DNA of 64,000 nt, taken from Vulcanococcus sp. (GTDB lineage: Bacteria; Cyanobacteriota; Cyanobacteriia; PCC-6307; Cyanobiaceae). Within the stretch, counting starts at the first letter, position 1, and every line of letters begins with the position of its first letter. The stretch lies in contig JAHUZV010000024.1 of NCBI GenBank assembly GCA_019264575.1, positions 1-64,000 of the forward strand. Reading direction: 5' to 3'. The notes below the pieces were generated by a model. That model did not search any database and had not been told where the DNA came from. It saw only the letters and a program-made list of their open reading frames with translations. Of the stretch, positions 34,719 through 43,396 are shown in pieces. The translations under genes were made by a program, and so were the position numbers.

Positions 34719-35405
34719 TTATTCCATCCGCCGCCGCCCTTCCAGGGCGCGCGCCAGGGTGACCTCATCGGCATATTCCAGTTCGCTGCCCACCGGCAGG
34801 CCGTAGGCGATGCGGCTCACCTGGGTGAAGGGCTTGAGCAATCGCGCCAGATAAAGACTGGTGGTGTCGCCTTCCACCGAAGGTGTGAGCGCCAGGATCA
34901 CTTCGCTGATGCCATCGCGATCCACGCGCTCCACCAGAGGTTGGATCTGCAGCAGCTCCGGGCCCACCCCATCCATGGGCGAGATCAGGCCGCCGAGCAC
35001 GTGGTACCCGCCCTTGAATTCACGGGTGCGCTCCAGGGCCAGCAGGTCGCGCGAGTCGGCCACCACGCAGAGCACGCCGGTATTGCGCTCCTGATTGCGG
35101 CAGATCTCGCAGAGGGGTTCGGCTGAGAGGTGATAGCAGCGCTGGCACTGGCCTACCTGGCTCTTGGCCGCCAGCAGGGCATCGGCGAAGGCCTGGATCT
35201 GCTCGCTTGGCTGGCGCAACAGGTGTAAAGCAAGGCGCTGGGCCGTGCGCGGTCCGATGCCGGGCAGCCGCTCGAACTGATCGATCAGTCGGGCCAGGGG
35301 GCGGGTGAAGCCGCTCAGGGCGCTGCCAACAGCTGGGCGGAATCTAGGCGGGCTGGCCGGGCCGGCGGGCCAGAATGGCCCCAGCAAGCCCCCGCCCAGC
35401 CGCAT
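34719..35405 (-). CDS. recR: Recombination protein RecR
   Basis: The clamp subunit of RecFOR-type recombinational repair. A helix-hairpin-helix ([20 protein letters not shown]), a Cys4 zinc finger ([16 protein letters not shown]) and a Toprim domain ([15 protein letters not shown] ... [13 protein letters not shown]) are present. [17 protein letters not shown] is the Walker-like C-terminal signature. Conserved sequence starts only near [11 protein letters not shown] (about 35312). The start codon is unclear: ATG 35405, GTG 35420 and TTG 35387 are in frame, and the first two overlap the psbP start on the other strand. Confidence 0.92.
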   Translation of the reverse strand: MRLGGGLLGPFWPAGPASPPRFRPAVGSALSGFTRPLARLIDQFERLPGIGPRTAQRLALHLLRQPSEQIQAFADALLAAKSQVGQCQRCYHLSAEPLCEICRNQERNTGVLCVVADSRDLLALERTREFKGGYHVLGGLISPMDGVGPELLQIQPLVERVDRDGISEVILALTPSVEGDTTSLYLARLLKPFTQVSRIAYGLPVGSELEYADEVTLARALEGRRRME

Positions 35406-35976
35406 GTCGCAACCGAACACCCGTTCGATCCGCCGCCGGGCACCGCTCTCGGCCCTGCTGGCGGTGTTGTTGGCGGTGGTGCTCAGCGCCTGCAGCGCGG
35501 CGGCGGCTGGGCTGAATTCTTACCAAAGCCCAGATGGGCGCTACGCCTTCCTCTATCCCACCGGCTGGACGCGGGTGCAGGTGAGCGACGGCCCTCAGGT
35601 GGTGTTCCACGACCTGATCAATGCCGATGAAACCTTGAGCCTGGTGGTGTCGGATGTGAACAGCACCAACAGCCTTGAAAACCTGGGTAGCGCCGTAGCT
35701 GTGGGCGAGAAGCTGCGCCGGGTGGTGATCGCACCGGAAGGCAGCGGTCGTGAGGCGGAGCTGGTGGAGGCGTCCGAGCGCGAAGACGGCGGTCGCACCT
35801 TCTACGACCTGGAGTACACGGTGCATCTCAACGATCGCGATCGCCACGAGTTGGCCACGGTGGTGGTGGATCGCGGCCGCCTTTACACCTTTGCCGCCAG
35901 CACCAATGAGGTGCGCTGGCCAAAGGTGGAAGGTCTGTTCCACCAGGTGATCAGCTCCTTCACCCTGCGGATCTGA
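35404..35976 (+). CDS. psbP: PsbP-domain photosystem II lipoprotein (CyanoP)
   Basis: A 190-residue lipoprotein. Residues 1-33 are a basic, then hydrophobic signal ([21 protein letters not shown]) ending in a lipobox LSAC, so it is predicted to be anchored to the lumenal thylakoid face. The mature part begins with [20 protein letters not shown], the PsbP/CyanoP start, and ends with [15 protein letters not shown]. CyanoP helps early photosystem II assembly. The start codon overlaps the recR start region on the opposite strand. The stop overlaps the next gene (TGATG). Confidence 0.92.
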   Translation: MSQPNTRSIRRRAPLSALLAVLLAVVLSACSAAAAGLNSYQSPDGRYAFLYPTGWTRVQVSDGPQVVFHDLINADETLSLVVSDVNSTNSLENLGSAVAVGEKLRRVVIAPEGSGREAELVEASEREDGGRTFYDLEYTVHLNDRDRHELATVVVDRGRLYTFAASTNEVRWPKVEGLFHQVISSFTLRI

Positions 35977-37073
35977 TGCAGGTTGCCCCCGCCGGCGTCG
36001 TGATCGTCGGTGGTGGGCTGGCCGGACCACTCCTGGCGCTTGAGGTCCGCGCCCTTGGTGCGGCCGTCACTCTCATCGATGGGGCGCCATCCGATGGCAG
36101 CTCTTCGGCTACTGCCATCAGCTACGGCGTGATCCCGGGCTGGCCGCTGGCGCCCACCCCGCTGGCGCGCCGATCCGCTTCGGCCTCCCGCCATTGGCGC
36201 GCGCTCGAGCAGCGTTATGGCCCCCTGGGCTGGCAGCGGCGGGGGCTGCTTTTGCACGGCCCCAACCGGTGGCTGTCTCTGCTGGGTCGTCTGGGTCTGT
36301 TGCCTCTGGCTCAGGTGGACACCGCCGTGCTCGCCCAGCGCTTGCCTGTGGCGTTGGAGCAGGCAGGGGTGGAGCGGCGCAGCGCCAGGGTCGAGGCCCT
36401 CACACCTGCAGCTGGGGGTTGGACGCTGCAACTCAGCGATGGCAGCACATGTTCCGGCGATCAAGTGGTGTTGGCGGCTGGTGCCGGTTGCTGGCAGCTT
36501 TGGCCAGGTTTGCCCCGGATCTTGCGCAGGAGCTGGGCGGCGGTGCTGGAGCTGAGCGCATTTCCGACTGCTCTGGGTCGCCCGGCCGCCTGGCTGCCCC
36601 AGGGGTTTGCGCGGTTGGCCCTCGAGCGCCGCGCCGCGAGCCTCGAGCAGAGCGACTGGCTGGTGGATCCAGGCTTGGTGCCCTGGGGCCGCGGCGCTCT
36701 GGTGGGGCAGCACACCTGGATTGCGGCCCAGGGGGCTGCAGCTGGGCCGCCGGTGGCGGATCGCTGTGAGCAGCAGCTGCGCGAGGAGCTGGCGGCACGC
36801 GCCCCTTGGACTCTTGATGAGGCGATCGGCTCCGCTGTGCTCCGGCAGGCCGCGGTGGCTTTCAGCTGCAACGGTGCACCGCTGGTGGGGCCGGTGCAGG
36901 ACGCACCGGGGCTTTGGTTGTTCACCGGTTTCAGTGGCGCCTTCGCCCAGGTGCCTGTGCTGGCGCCTCTGCTGGCCCAGCGCTTGGCCGGACCCCGCCA
37001 GCGGGGAGTTCATGCTCAGCGCGAGCTGCAACAGCTGGGGGTGTGGCCGCAAGGGGCTGACAGCGGCCAGTGA
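35976..37073 (+). CDS. FAD-dependent oxidoreductase, DAO family
   Basis: A 365-residue flavoprotein. VVIVGGGLAGPLLALEVRALGAAVTLID is a textbook dinucleotide-binding start (GxGxxG with acidic end). The substrate-domain half carries GDQVVLAAGAGCWQLW, and the C-terminal part FTGFSGAFAQVPVLAPLLAQ matches the D-amino-acid-oxidase/glycine-oxidase fold. The substrate cannot be named; amino acids or sarcosine-like amines are typical. It overlaps psbP by one base and lies 19 bases before the HlyD-type gene. Function beyond oxidation is not evident. Confidence 0.85.
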   Translation: MQVAPAGVVIVGGGLAGPLLALEVRALGAAVTLIDGAPSDGSSSATAISYGVIPGWPLAPTPLARRSASASRHWRALEQRYGPLGWQRRGLLLHGPNRWLSLLGRLGLLPLAQVDTAVLAQRLPVALEQAGVERRSARVEALTPAAGGWTLQLSDGSTCSGDQVVLAAGAGCWQLWPGLPRILRRSWAAVLELSAFPTALGRPAAWLPQGFARLALERRAASLEQSDWLVDPGLVPWGRGALVGQHTWIAAQGAAAGPPVADRCEQQLREELAARAPWTLDEAIGSAVLRQAAVAFSCNGAPLVGPVQDAPGLWLFTGFSGAFAQVPVLAPLLAQRLAGPRQRGVHAQRELQQLGVWPQGADSGQ

Positions 37074-37092
37074 TTCCTGCAAGCTGGCTGCC

Positions 37093-38433
37093 ATGACCCA
37101 GGCCTCCCCCACCGCCGACGCGCCTTGGTATCGCCGGCGCACGCAGCAGCTGCGTGAGCGCTGGCAGGGGCTGAGCGATCACAACCAGGTGGGTGTGTGC
37201 CTGGCGGGCGTGACCGGTTCGGTGGTGCTGTGGGCGCTGTTCTGGCCCGTGCCCACCGAGGTGAAGGGCACCGGTGTACTCATCTATCCCGATAACGCCG
37301 GCATCCTCAATGCCCGCTCTGGCGGTCAGGTGCGCGAGGTGTCTGTGCGGGTGGGTCAGAAGGTGAAGAAGGGCCAGGTGTTGATGCAGCTGTATCTGCC
37401 GGTGTTGGAGCGGCAGCTGGAGCAGCAACGCGGCAACCTGCGCCAGCTCGAGCGCCACAACGAGAAGCTCGACTACCGCGACGCCCAACGGCTGCTCACG
37501 GAAAAGCGGGCTCTCGATACCGCCCTGGCCAAATACTCCGACGATCGCCGGCGCTACGGCGAGCTCCAGTCGACGTACTCCAGCAAATTGCGCAGCCTGG
37601 AATGGTTGGCCAAGCGCGAGGTGGTGGCACCGCTCTCCTCGGCGGTGGTGTCGGCCGAGCAGGGGTTCACCAGCACCAGCGTGAACCTCGATGACGTGAA
37701 GATCAACGAGCGCAACGTGGTGACGAGCTACCAGCAGGTGAAGCTCAACATCGAAACCCAGGCCCTGCAGCGCCGCTATCAGATCGACGATCTCAAGCGT
37801 CAGATCGAGGTGACGCAGGCCAAGATCTCTTACGACGGCAAGGTGCACGCCGAGCGCGACGGCACCGTGCTCGATCTACAGGTGATCCCTGGGCAGACGG
37901 TGAGCACCGGCCAGCGGCTCGGCACGATCGGCCGGCCGGAGCAGCCCAATTCCAAGGATCGCCCCCTCAAGGCTGTGGCCTACTTCTCTCCGGCCGATGC
38001 CCGGCGCCTGCCCCTGGGCCTGCCGGTGGAGGTGGTGCCGCTGTGGAAACAGCGCGGCCGCTTCGGCGGCATCGTGGGCAAGGTGAATCAGGTGCTGACG
38101 CTGCCCGCCACCGAAGACGACATCTCCACCACCATCGGCAACCCGCAGCTGGCCCAGGAACTCACCAAGAACGGCCCGGTCATGCGGAGCGAGATCGAGC
38201 TGGAGCACGATCCGAGCAGCGTGGATGGATACCGCTGGACCCTCTCCGGTGGCAGCGGTGTGTTCCCGATCCGCGAAGGCCTCACCATTTCCACCCACGC
38301 CTATGTGGAATGGCGATCCCCGATCACCTATGTGATCCCCGGCCTGCGCTCCCTCACCGGCGGTTACCGCACCCCCGGTATCGACCTGCGCTGGAACCTG
38401 CCTTTCCTGCGTCAGCCCAACACCCTCCAATGA
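37093..38433 (+). CDS. HlyD-family membrane fusion protein of the efflux locus
   Basis: A 446-residue adaptor. A 35-residue cytoplasmic start leads to one membrane helix (about 36-56, GVCLAGVTGSVVLWALFWPVP). A lipoyl half follows (LNARSGGQVREVSVRVGQKVKKGQ), then a long coiled coil (about 100-255, QLEQQRGNLRQLERHNEKLDY and beyond), the second lipoyl half (ERDGTVLDLQVIPGQTVSTGQ) and a C-terminal barrel. It resembles adaptors of NHLP-type systems and of AaeA-type acid exporters. Its stop overlaps a 63-residue membrane gene. It converges on the FUSC/TolC operon, which otherwise lacks an adaptor. Confidence 0.9.
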   Translation: MTQASPTADAPWYRRRTQQLRERWQGLSDHNQVGVCLAGVTGSVVLWALFWPVPTEVKGTGVLIYPDNAGILNARSGGQVREVSVRVGQKVKKGQVLMQLYLPVLERQLEQQRGNLRQLERHNEKLDYRDAQRLLTEKRALDTALAKYSDDRRRYGELQSTYSSKLRSLEWLAKREVVAPLSSAVVSAEQGFTSTSVNLDDVKINERNVVTSYQQVKLNIETQALQRRYQIDDLKRQIEVTQAKISYDGKVHAERDGTVLDLQVIPGQTVSTGQRLGTIGRPEQPNSKDRPLKAVAYFSPADARRLPLGLPVEVVPLWKQRGRFGGIVGKVNQVLTLPATEDDISTTIGNPQLAQELTKNGPVMRSEIELEHDPSSVDGYRWTLSGGSGVFPIREGLTISTHAYVEWRSPITYVIPGLRSLTGGYRTPGIDLRWNLPFLRQPNTLQ

Positions 38434-38621
38434 CTCCGCGCCTGCCGCCCATCCGCAATCAGCTGCTGCGCCAGGAGCTGCCCTGGCTGGTGAGCGAGGT
38501 GGTGTTGCTGCTGATCCTGTTCAACGCCAACCCGCCGGAGCTGTGGTTCTGGCTGGTGGTGCTGGTGGTGGTGTTGCTGTATCGGATTGAGCGCTGGTGG
38601 TCGTCGCGGCCCAACGCCTGA
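38430..38621 (+). CDS. Small single-span membrane protein beside the HlyD adaptor
   Basis: A 63-residue protein. A basic N-terminal segment (PRLPPIRNQLLRQE) is followed by hydrophobic stretches at about 20-32 and 38-54 (LWFWLVVLVVVLLYRIERWW). It starts inside the HlyD stop (ATGA). Small membrane proteins next to AaeA/EmrA-type adaptors are common (for example AaeX), but no sequence match is claimed. It ends 4 bases from the converging FUSC gene. Confidence 0.75.
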   Translation: MTPRLPPIRNQLLRQELPWLVSEVVLLLILFNANPPELWFWLVVLVVVLLYRIERWWSSRPNA

Positions 38622-38625
38622 GGCC

Positions 38626-39669
38626 TCACTGAAGCAAGGCCTGCCAGCGACGTTCGGTGCTCTCGAGCGTGTGGTCGATGCGGTTGAGCACCACCAGGCG
38701 GCTGGCCACACACTGCAGCTGTTCTGGGGTGAGCTGGGCGTAGGCCTGATCCGCCTGGGCTGAACGCAGGCACTCCAGCGGTAAAGCGGGCCGCGGCTCT
38801 GGTGGTGGGGCCTGCAGCGTGAGGGAGCGGCGCAACACGCTCTGCCAGCGCAGCAGGCGTTCGGCTACGGCACGGCTGTAGGTCAAAGCAGCCTCGTGTT
38901 GGGGTTCTAGCCCCCAGGCCTGCCAATTAGGGGCCTGCAGGCGGCGCAGTTCATCGAGATCAAGCATCAGCGCTTCGCAGGCCTGATCGAGCAGCTCCCA
39001 CAGCTGGGCGACTGGGTGTTGCGTCGCCAGGGGGCCGAGCTCTCGCAGGGCATTCACGCGTTGATCCCGCAGGCTCAGCAGGCTGTTGCGCAGGCCGCGA
39101 AGGCGGTGGGTGAGGGCCCTGCGTCGTTGGTCCACCGGTGTGTTGTGTAGAAACTCCTGCAGCGTTTCCCCGAGATCCACCAGCAGTTGCAGCAGTCCTT
39201 GGCGCTGCTCGATCCGCGCTCGTGACGGCCAGAACAGGCGCAGGCTGAGCAGGGCCATGATGATGCCGAAGGCCGTCCAGAACAGGCGCAGCGGAATCCA
39301 GCTGTCGAGCTGTTGTTCATGGGTGAGCCAGCCCATGATCACCACGAAGCAACACACCGAGTAGCCCACGGTGAGGCGAAGCGAACCGGCGATCACGCGC
39401 GCCAGCAGCAGTGCCAGGGGCAGAGCAACCAGCAGGGGCAGATGCCCCCAGGCCCTGTAGCCGTAGAAGACCACAATCGCTCCGATCGTGGTGCCGATCA
39501 GGCGCTGGCGCCCAAGCTCGAGCGTGTTGCCGTAGTTGCCCACGGTGACGCTGAGCACCGCCAGCGAGGCATACATCGCAAAGGCCAAGCCGGTGAGGGT
39601 GGCGAAGCCGTTGACCACCGCCACGGTGAGAGCCAAGCGGAGGTTGTCGCGCAGGGCGGGGCTGCTCAT
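38626..39669 (-). CDS. FUSC-family half protein B2
   Basis: A 347-residue protein of the fusaric-acid-resistance/aromatic acid exporter superfamily. About six membrane helices lie in residues 10-165, with VLSVTVGNYGNTLELGRQRLIGTTIGA, the FUSC signature, and a repeat-like LRLFWTAFGIIMALLSLRLFWP end. A helical cytoplasmic domain (170-347) follows. Full FUSC proteins have two such halves in one chain. Here the partner is the overlapping gene B1 upstream (ATGA). It closely resembles A2 at 43397-44443. Confidence 0.88.
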   Translation of the reverse strand: MSSPALRDNLRLALTVAVVNGFATLTGLAFAMYASLAVLSVTVGNYGNTLELGRQRLIGTTIGAIVVFYGYRAWGHLPLLVALPLALLLARVIAGSLRLTVGYSVCCFVVIMGWLTHEQQLDSWIPLRLFWTAFGIIMALLSLRLFWPSRARIEQRQGLLQLLVDLGETLQEFLHNTPVDQRRRALTHRLRGLRNSLLSLRDQRVNALRELGPLATQHPVAQLWELLDQACEALMLDLDELRRLQAPNWQAWGLEPQHEAALTYSRAVAERLLRWQSVLRRSLTLQAPPPEPRPALPLECLRSAQADQAYAQLTPEQLQCVASRLVVLNRIDHTLESTERRWQALLQ

Positions 39670-40679
39670 GGCGCGCTAATCCGCCGCGCTTCGATCGCTT
39701 GGCGCACGAGGCCGCGGCTGTGCAATAGCTGCTGCAGCTGCTCGAGTTGTTGGGCGATGGCCAGGATCATCGGCGGCGAGATGTTGGAGCGCCCGGCCTC
39801 CTCAAGCCAGGCCTGAGGCGAGGGCTGCTCGGTCTGCCTGCTGGTAGCGGCCACAGGTTGCAACTGCAGATCCAGACTGTTCAGTCTTTGGCGGAGCAGG
39901 CTGCTGGCCTCCAGGGGTGGCGTGAGTTCAAGCAGTAGGGGTTCGAGCAGCAGCCATTGGCGCAGCAGCTGGCGCCACAGGCTTCCGGTTTGGGCCCAGC
40001 GGGAGCTCAGGTTCCGCACGTGTTGGGGCGTTGGGGTGTTGCGGCGCTGATCGCGCAGTTGTTGCAGCTGCAGGATCTGCGGCAGCAGGGTTTGTGAGCG
40101 CAGCGCAGCGGGCGGGGGGCCGCCGTGCTCGAGCCATTGCTCCATGCGTTCGATCTGCTCACGGAGCTGTTGGCACAGCCCGCGCTCCAGGGCCGGGAGC
40201 TGTTGCAGCGGGCGGCGCGGCCAGAACGCCCAGGTGGCGACCTGTGCCATGGCGATGCCCACCACCACGGTGAAGGCCAGATCAAAGATCAGCGCCCAGT
40301 TGAAGTGCTTGCCGTAGCCAATCACCTCAAGGGCCCAGCAGCCCATGTAGCCCATGCTCACCCCGCGCACCAGGCCTACCCCGCGCACCAGGCAGCCGGT
40401 GATTAGCAACCCGATGGCAGTGACCAGCCAGCCGCTCGAGAACTGATGCAGCACCACAGCCGTGAGGATGCCAATCAGGGCCCCGCCCACCAGCTGGCCA
40501 ACGTTGCGCACGGGTGTGAGGTCGTTGTCGTTGATGAACAGCACCGCCATCAACAGGCCGAGCATCATCACGTTGCTGCGCCCCGACCACAGCATGATTC
40601 CGATGGTGAGGGTGGCCGCCAGCCAGGTGCGCAGGCTGTTGCGCCAGAGAGGGCTGAGGGCGGGCAAGGCGGCGGTCAT
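39666..40679 (-). CDS. FUSC-family half protein B1
   Basis: A 337-residue protein with six predicted membrane helices in residues 10-165 (WLAATLTIGIMLWSG, LGLLMAVLFINDND, GGALIGILTAVVL, AMAQVATWAFWP). A helical, Leu/Gln-rich cytoplasmic part follows. It is the N-half type: INDNDLTPVRNVGQLVGG compares with VVDDNDDQTISAATARILGT in A1. The stop overlaps B2. It begins 14 bases after the TolC-like gene. It would pair with B2 to rebuild a complete FUSC transporter. Confidence 0.87.
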   Translation of the reverse strand: MTAALPALSPLWRNSLRTWLAATLTIGIMLWSGRSNVMMLGLLMAVLFINDNDLTPVRNVGQLVGGALIGILTAVVLHQFSSGWLVTAIGLLITGCLVRGVGLVRGVSMGYMGCWALEVIGYGKHFNWALIFDLAFTVVVGIAMAQVATWAFWPRRPLQQLPALERGLCQQLREQIERMEQWLEHGGPPPAALRSQTLLPQILQLQQLRDQRRNTPTPQHVRNLSSRWAQTGSLWRQLLRQWLLLEPLLLELTPPLEASSLLRQRLNSLDLQLQPVAATSRQTEQPSPQAWLEEAGRSNISPPMILAIAQQLEQLQQLLHSRGLVRQAIEARRISAP

Positions 40680-40693
40680 GGCGATCGCCCCGC

Positions 40694-42541
40694 TCAGGGC
40701 GTCGCGCTGCTGGACACCTGCAGCTGCAGTTGTGGCTGAATCGGCTGGTTGGGATCCCGTGGCATCGGCAATAACTCCCGCAGCAACTGGGCGTAGGTGA
40801 CGTTTACGCCAACCGTGGCGTTGAGGCGTTGCACCAGGCTGTTGATCAGCCGGTCTTGCGTGATCGACACATCCAGTTCGCTCGAGAGGCCGGTGAGGTA
40901 GCGCAGGCGCACATCGCGGAAGGCCTCCAGCGCCGCGGCCACCCCGCGCCGCGCGGAGCTGAGCTTGGCCAGGCTGGCTTCGTGGTTGAAGAAGGCCTGC
41001 TCCAGGCGCAGGCGGATGTCGTTGCGGGTGGCGGCGTATTGCTGAGCGGCGGCGGCTTCACGCTTGGCCAGAGCGCGCGCTTGGCCAGCGGTGTTGCCCG
41101 CGTCGAACAGCAGCCAGGTCATCGTGAGGCCCACCGACCAATCCCAGCCATTGGTGGAGGTGAGCGGCAGGCCCGTGGAACCGCAGCAGCCGCCCCCGCC
41201 CAGCTCGAAATTGCCCAGGCTGGAGAGGTTGCTGGTGCCGCCGGCGTTGGCGAACAGCGAGAGCTTGGGCAGCAGCCCAGCTGCTGTGGCTTGTTTCTGC
41301 TGGCTCAGGGCCTGGCGAGTGGCGAGGATCGCCTCCAGCTCGGGGTTGCCGCGGTAGGCGGCCAGCAGGCTCTGCTCGAGATCCAGCGGCCAGCGCGGTT
41401 GCACCGCGATCGGATCGCTGGCGCTGGGGGTGACCTGGGGCGGCAGGTTGAGCAGCACCCCCAGCTGCCGGCGTGCCACGGCGCGATCAGCGAGGGCCTG
41501 AATCAGGGTTTCTTCATCGGAGGCCTGAATGGCCTGGCGCCGCAGCACATCCAGGCGTGGCACCAAGCCAGCCTGTTTGAGATCCAGGCTGTCCTGGAGG
41601 AGCACCAGGTCGTTGCGCACGTTGGCGTCGTAGACGCGCACCAGCTGATCCTGCTGCTGCAGCTGGTAGTAGGCCTTGCTCACCTGCAGCTGCAGCGAGC
41701 GCAGTTGATTGGCGTAGGTGTTGCGTTGTTGCTCGAGGCTGGCCCGAGCCGCCTTCACGGTGGGGGTACGGGCGAAATCCAGCAGGGCGTAGTTGAGCTG
41801 CAATCCGCCCTCGGCGTCAGTGCTGCCGGAGGTGGACTTCACCCAGCCACCTTCAGGCGCATAAAAGGCGCCGGCAGTTGGGGTTCCAGTCTGGGGTTGT
41901 GTGGGCGGCAGCGCTGGGTTGGCCGGGGTAAGCAGGCCCGTGCTCGAGAAGAGGGGCCCAAACCCCAGGTTGTCGTTGGCCTGCAGCGAGGTTTCGGTGC
42001 TGCGGCTGCGGCTGTAGCCGCCGGCGGCGTAGGCGCTGATCGTGGGCCAATAGGTGCCCATGGCCGCCTGGAATGTGGCTAGGGCAGCCGCCACTTGCTC
42101 CCGCTGGGCCTGCAGGCTGGCGCTATTGGCGAAGGCGATGGCAAGGGCCTGCTCGAGGCTGAGGCTGGCGACGCCCGTGGCCTCCAGCTGTTGGGGTGTG
42201 GGTAGATCGAGGGACGGAGCAGGAGCGGTTTGCTCTGGCTGGATCGGACCCTGGGGCGGTTGGTTGACGCGCAGCAGGTTGCTTGGGAGCTCAGGTGTGC
42301 TCAGCACATCGCGCACCGCGGGCTCGGGCTCAGCGGGCAGCAGCTGATCGAGGGCCCGCAGTTCGGCATCGAGCTTGCGCCAGCTGCGCTCGAGCAGCTC
42401 TGTTTCGCCGGAACCGATGAGTGGTCTGGGCACCGCATTGGAGAGCGGTGCCGGTGCCTGGGTCGCGGGAATGGTTGGTGCTGCCAGGGCCGGAGCCGTG
42501 AGCAGCGCACTGATCATCACAATGCGCTGTCGCAGGGCCAC
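40694..42541 (-). CDS. TolC-like outer membrane efflux protein
   Basis: A 615-residue outer membrane factor. The GTG start at 42541 gives a signal peptide (basic start, then MISALLTAPALA). A Pro/Gln-rich linker of about 100 residues precedes two structural repeats of TolC type. The first has LSLEQALAIAFANSASLQAQREQVAAA and QLNYALLDFARTPTVKAARASLEQQRN. The second has LEQSLLAAYRGNPELEAILATRQALSQQK and MTWLLFDAGNTAGQARALAKREAA. It is longer than E. coli TolC because of the linker and a Gly-rich insert. It sits between the channel-like and FUSC B1 genes and so probably serves the FUSC/HlyD pump. Confidence 0.92.
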   Translation of the reverse strand: MALRQRIVMISALLTAPALAAPTIPATQAPAPLSNAVPRPLIGSGETELLERSWRKLDAELRALDQLLPAEPEPAVRDVLSTPELPSNLLRVNQPPQGPIQPEQTAPAPSLDLPTPQQLEATGVASLSLEQALAIAFANSASLQAQREQVAAALATFQAAMGTYWPTISAYAAGGYSRSRSTETSLQANDNLGFGPLFSSTGLLTPANPALPPTQPQTGTPTAGAFYAPEGGWVKSTSGSTDAEGGLQLNYALLDFARTPTVKAARASLEQQRNTYANQLRSLQLQVSKAYYQLQQQDQLVRVYDANVRNDLVLLQDSLDLKQAGLVPRLDVLRRQAIQASDEETLIQALADRAVARRQLGVLLNLPPQVTPSASDPIAVQPRWPLDLEQSLLAAYRGNPELEAILATRQALSQQKQATAAGLLPKLSLFANAGGTSNLSSLGNFELGGGGCCGSTGLPLTSTNGWDWSVGLTMTWLLFDAGNTAGQARALAKREAAAAQQYAATRNDIRLRLEQAFFNHEASLAKLSSARRGVAAALEAFRDVRLRYLTGLSSELDVSITQDRLINSLVQRLNATVGVNVTYAQLLRELLPMPRDPNQPIQPQLQLQVSSSATP

Positions 42542-42552
42542 GGTGATGCGAT

Positions 42553-43389
42553 TCAGCGCCTGATGCGTCGCAGTCTGGGGGATGGCGCCTGGCTTCGTCG
42601 GCGCGGGTGTGCAGCCTTGCGGACGGCAGCGATCTGTCTTGGCTTGCCGAGTACACCGGCGATCAGGATCGCCACATACAACTGCCCAACAATCGTGATC
42701 GCCACGCTGGCACTCACGCTGGTGAGGCTGTTGTCGCTGAAGACAGAGCTCCCCAGGGTGGTGAGGCTGCCGAAGGCGGCGCCGAGCATCTGCGGGGCAT
42801 GGGCGATGGCTACCGGCCAGTCGCTGGAAACATTGGAGCTCAGGTTGAACGCCTGAGGATCCAAGACCAGCAGGGAATTGAGCACAATCCCGCCTGTGAA
42901 CCCGATCAGCAGATACCCGGCGGCGGCCCCCATCAACATGGCGCCGTTGAACACCGGCTCCTCCGCCAGGGCATTGGTGAGGGCCCAGAGCACATAGAGC
43001 ATCAGCCCAGTCCACACAAAGACGTGCACCACGCTCAGCTGAACGGCCACCATTGGCGCCACCAGCAGGGAGGCCTGCCACAGCAGCTCCACCGCCGCGG
43101 CGATCAGCCATCCGTTTTTCAGCCAGCGCCGCCGCCGCATGGCCCGTTGCAGGCGCTGATGATCCTTTGGAGCCAGTACCGATCTCTTGAGATGCGGCGT
43201 CAGCCGGTTGTGGGGGAGCAGCGGTGAATCCATCAACACGCCCACCCCGGCGATGGTGAGATAAACCAGGCACACCAGCTGTGGGGCCTGCTGCAAAGGC
43301 CGTAAGCCGAAAAGGGCCAGTACTTCCACGACCAGCAGCCAGCGGTAATAGTTGTGCCGCTGAAGCAGCAGTTCCCGCGTGACGGACAT
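42553..43389 (-). CDS. Two-pore-channel-like membrane protein with an altered selectivity filter
   Basis: A 278-residue integral membrane protein. Helices are predicted at about 17-55, 90-112, 120-145 and 148-170, then a pore-like part. Near residue 210 it reads SLTTLGSSVFSDNSLTS, followed by SASVAITIVGQLYVAILIAG. In potassium channels these positions hold TTVGYGD and a GQLYLAxLVA helix, so the fold looks like Ion_trans_2 but the filter is lost. It may no longer conduct potassium, or has another role. The start at 43389 is 7 bases after FUSC A2. A basic tail (RRRSQAPSPRLRRIRR) ends the protein. Confidence 0.75.
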   Translation of the reverse strand: MSVTRELLLQRHNYYRWLLVVEVLALFGLRPLQQAPQLVCLVYLTIAGVGVLMDSPLLPHNRLTPHLKRSVLAPKDHQRLQRAMRRRRWLKNGWLIAAAVELLWQASLLVAPMVAVQLSVVHVFVWTGLMLYVLWALTNALAEEPVFNGAMLMGAAAGYLLIGFTGGIVLNSLLVLDPQAFNLSSNVSSDWPVAIAHAPQMLGAAFGSLTTLGSSVFSDNSLTSVSASVAITIVGQLYVAILIAGVLGKPRQIAAVRKAAHPRRRSQAPSPRLRRIRR

Positions 43390-43396
43390 GGGCTGA

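Noticed and set aside
36607..37092. N-terminal extension of the second HlyD gene
   Set aside because: It overlaps the FAD oxidoreductase gene in another frame. The adaptor's own start at 37093 is well placed.
42542..43273. N-terminal extension of the TolC-like gene
   Set aside because: It overlaps the channel-like gene and is low-complexity. A signal peptide starts right after the GTG at 42541.
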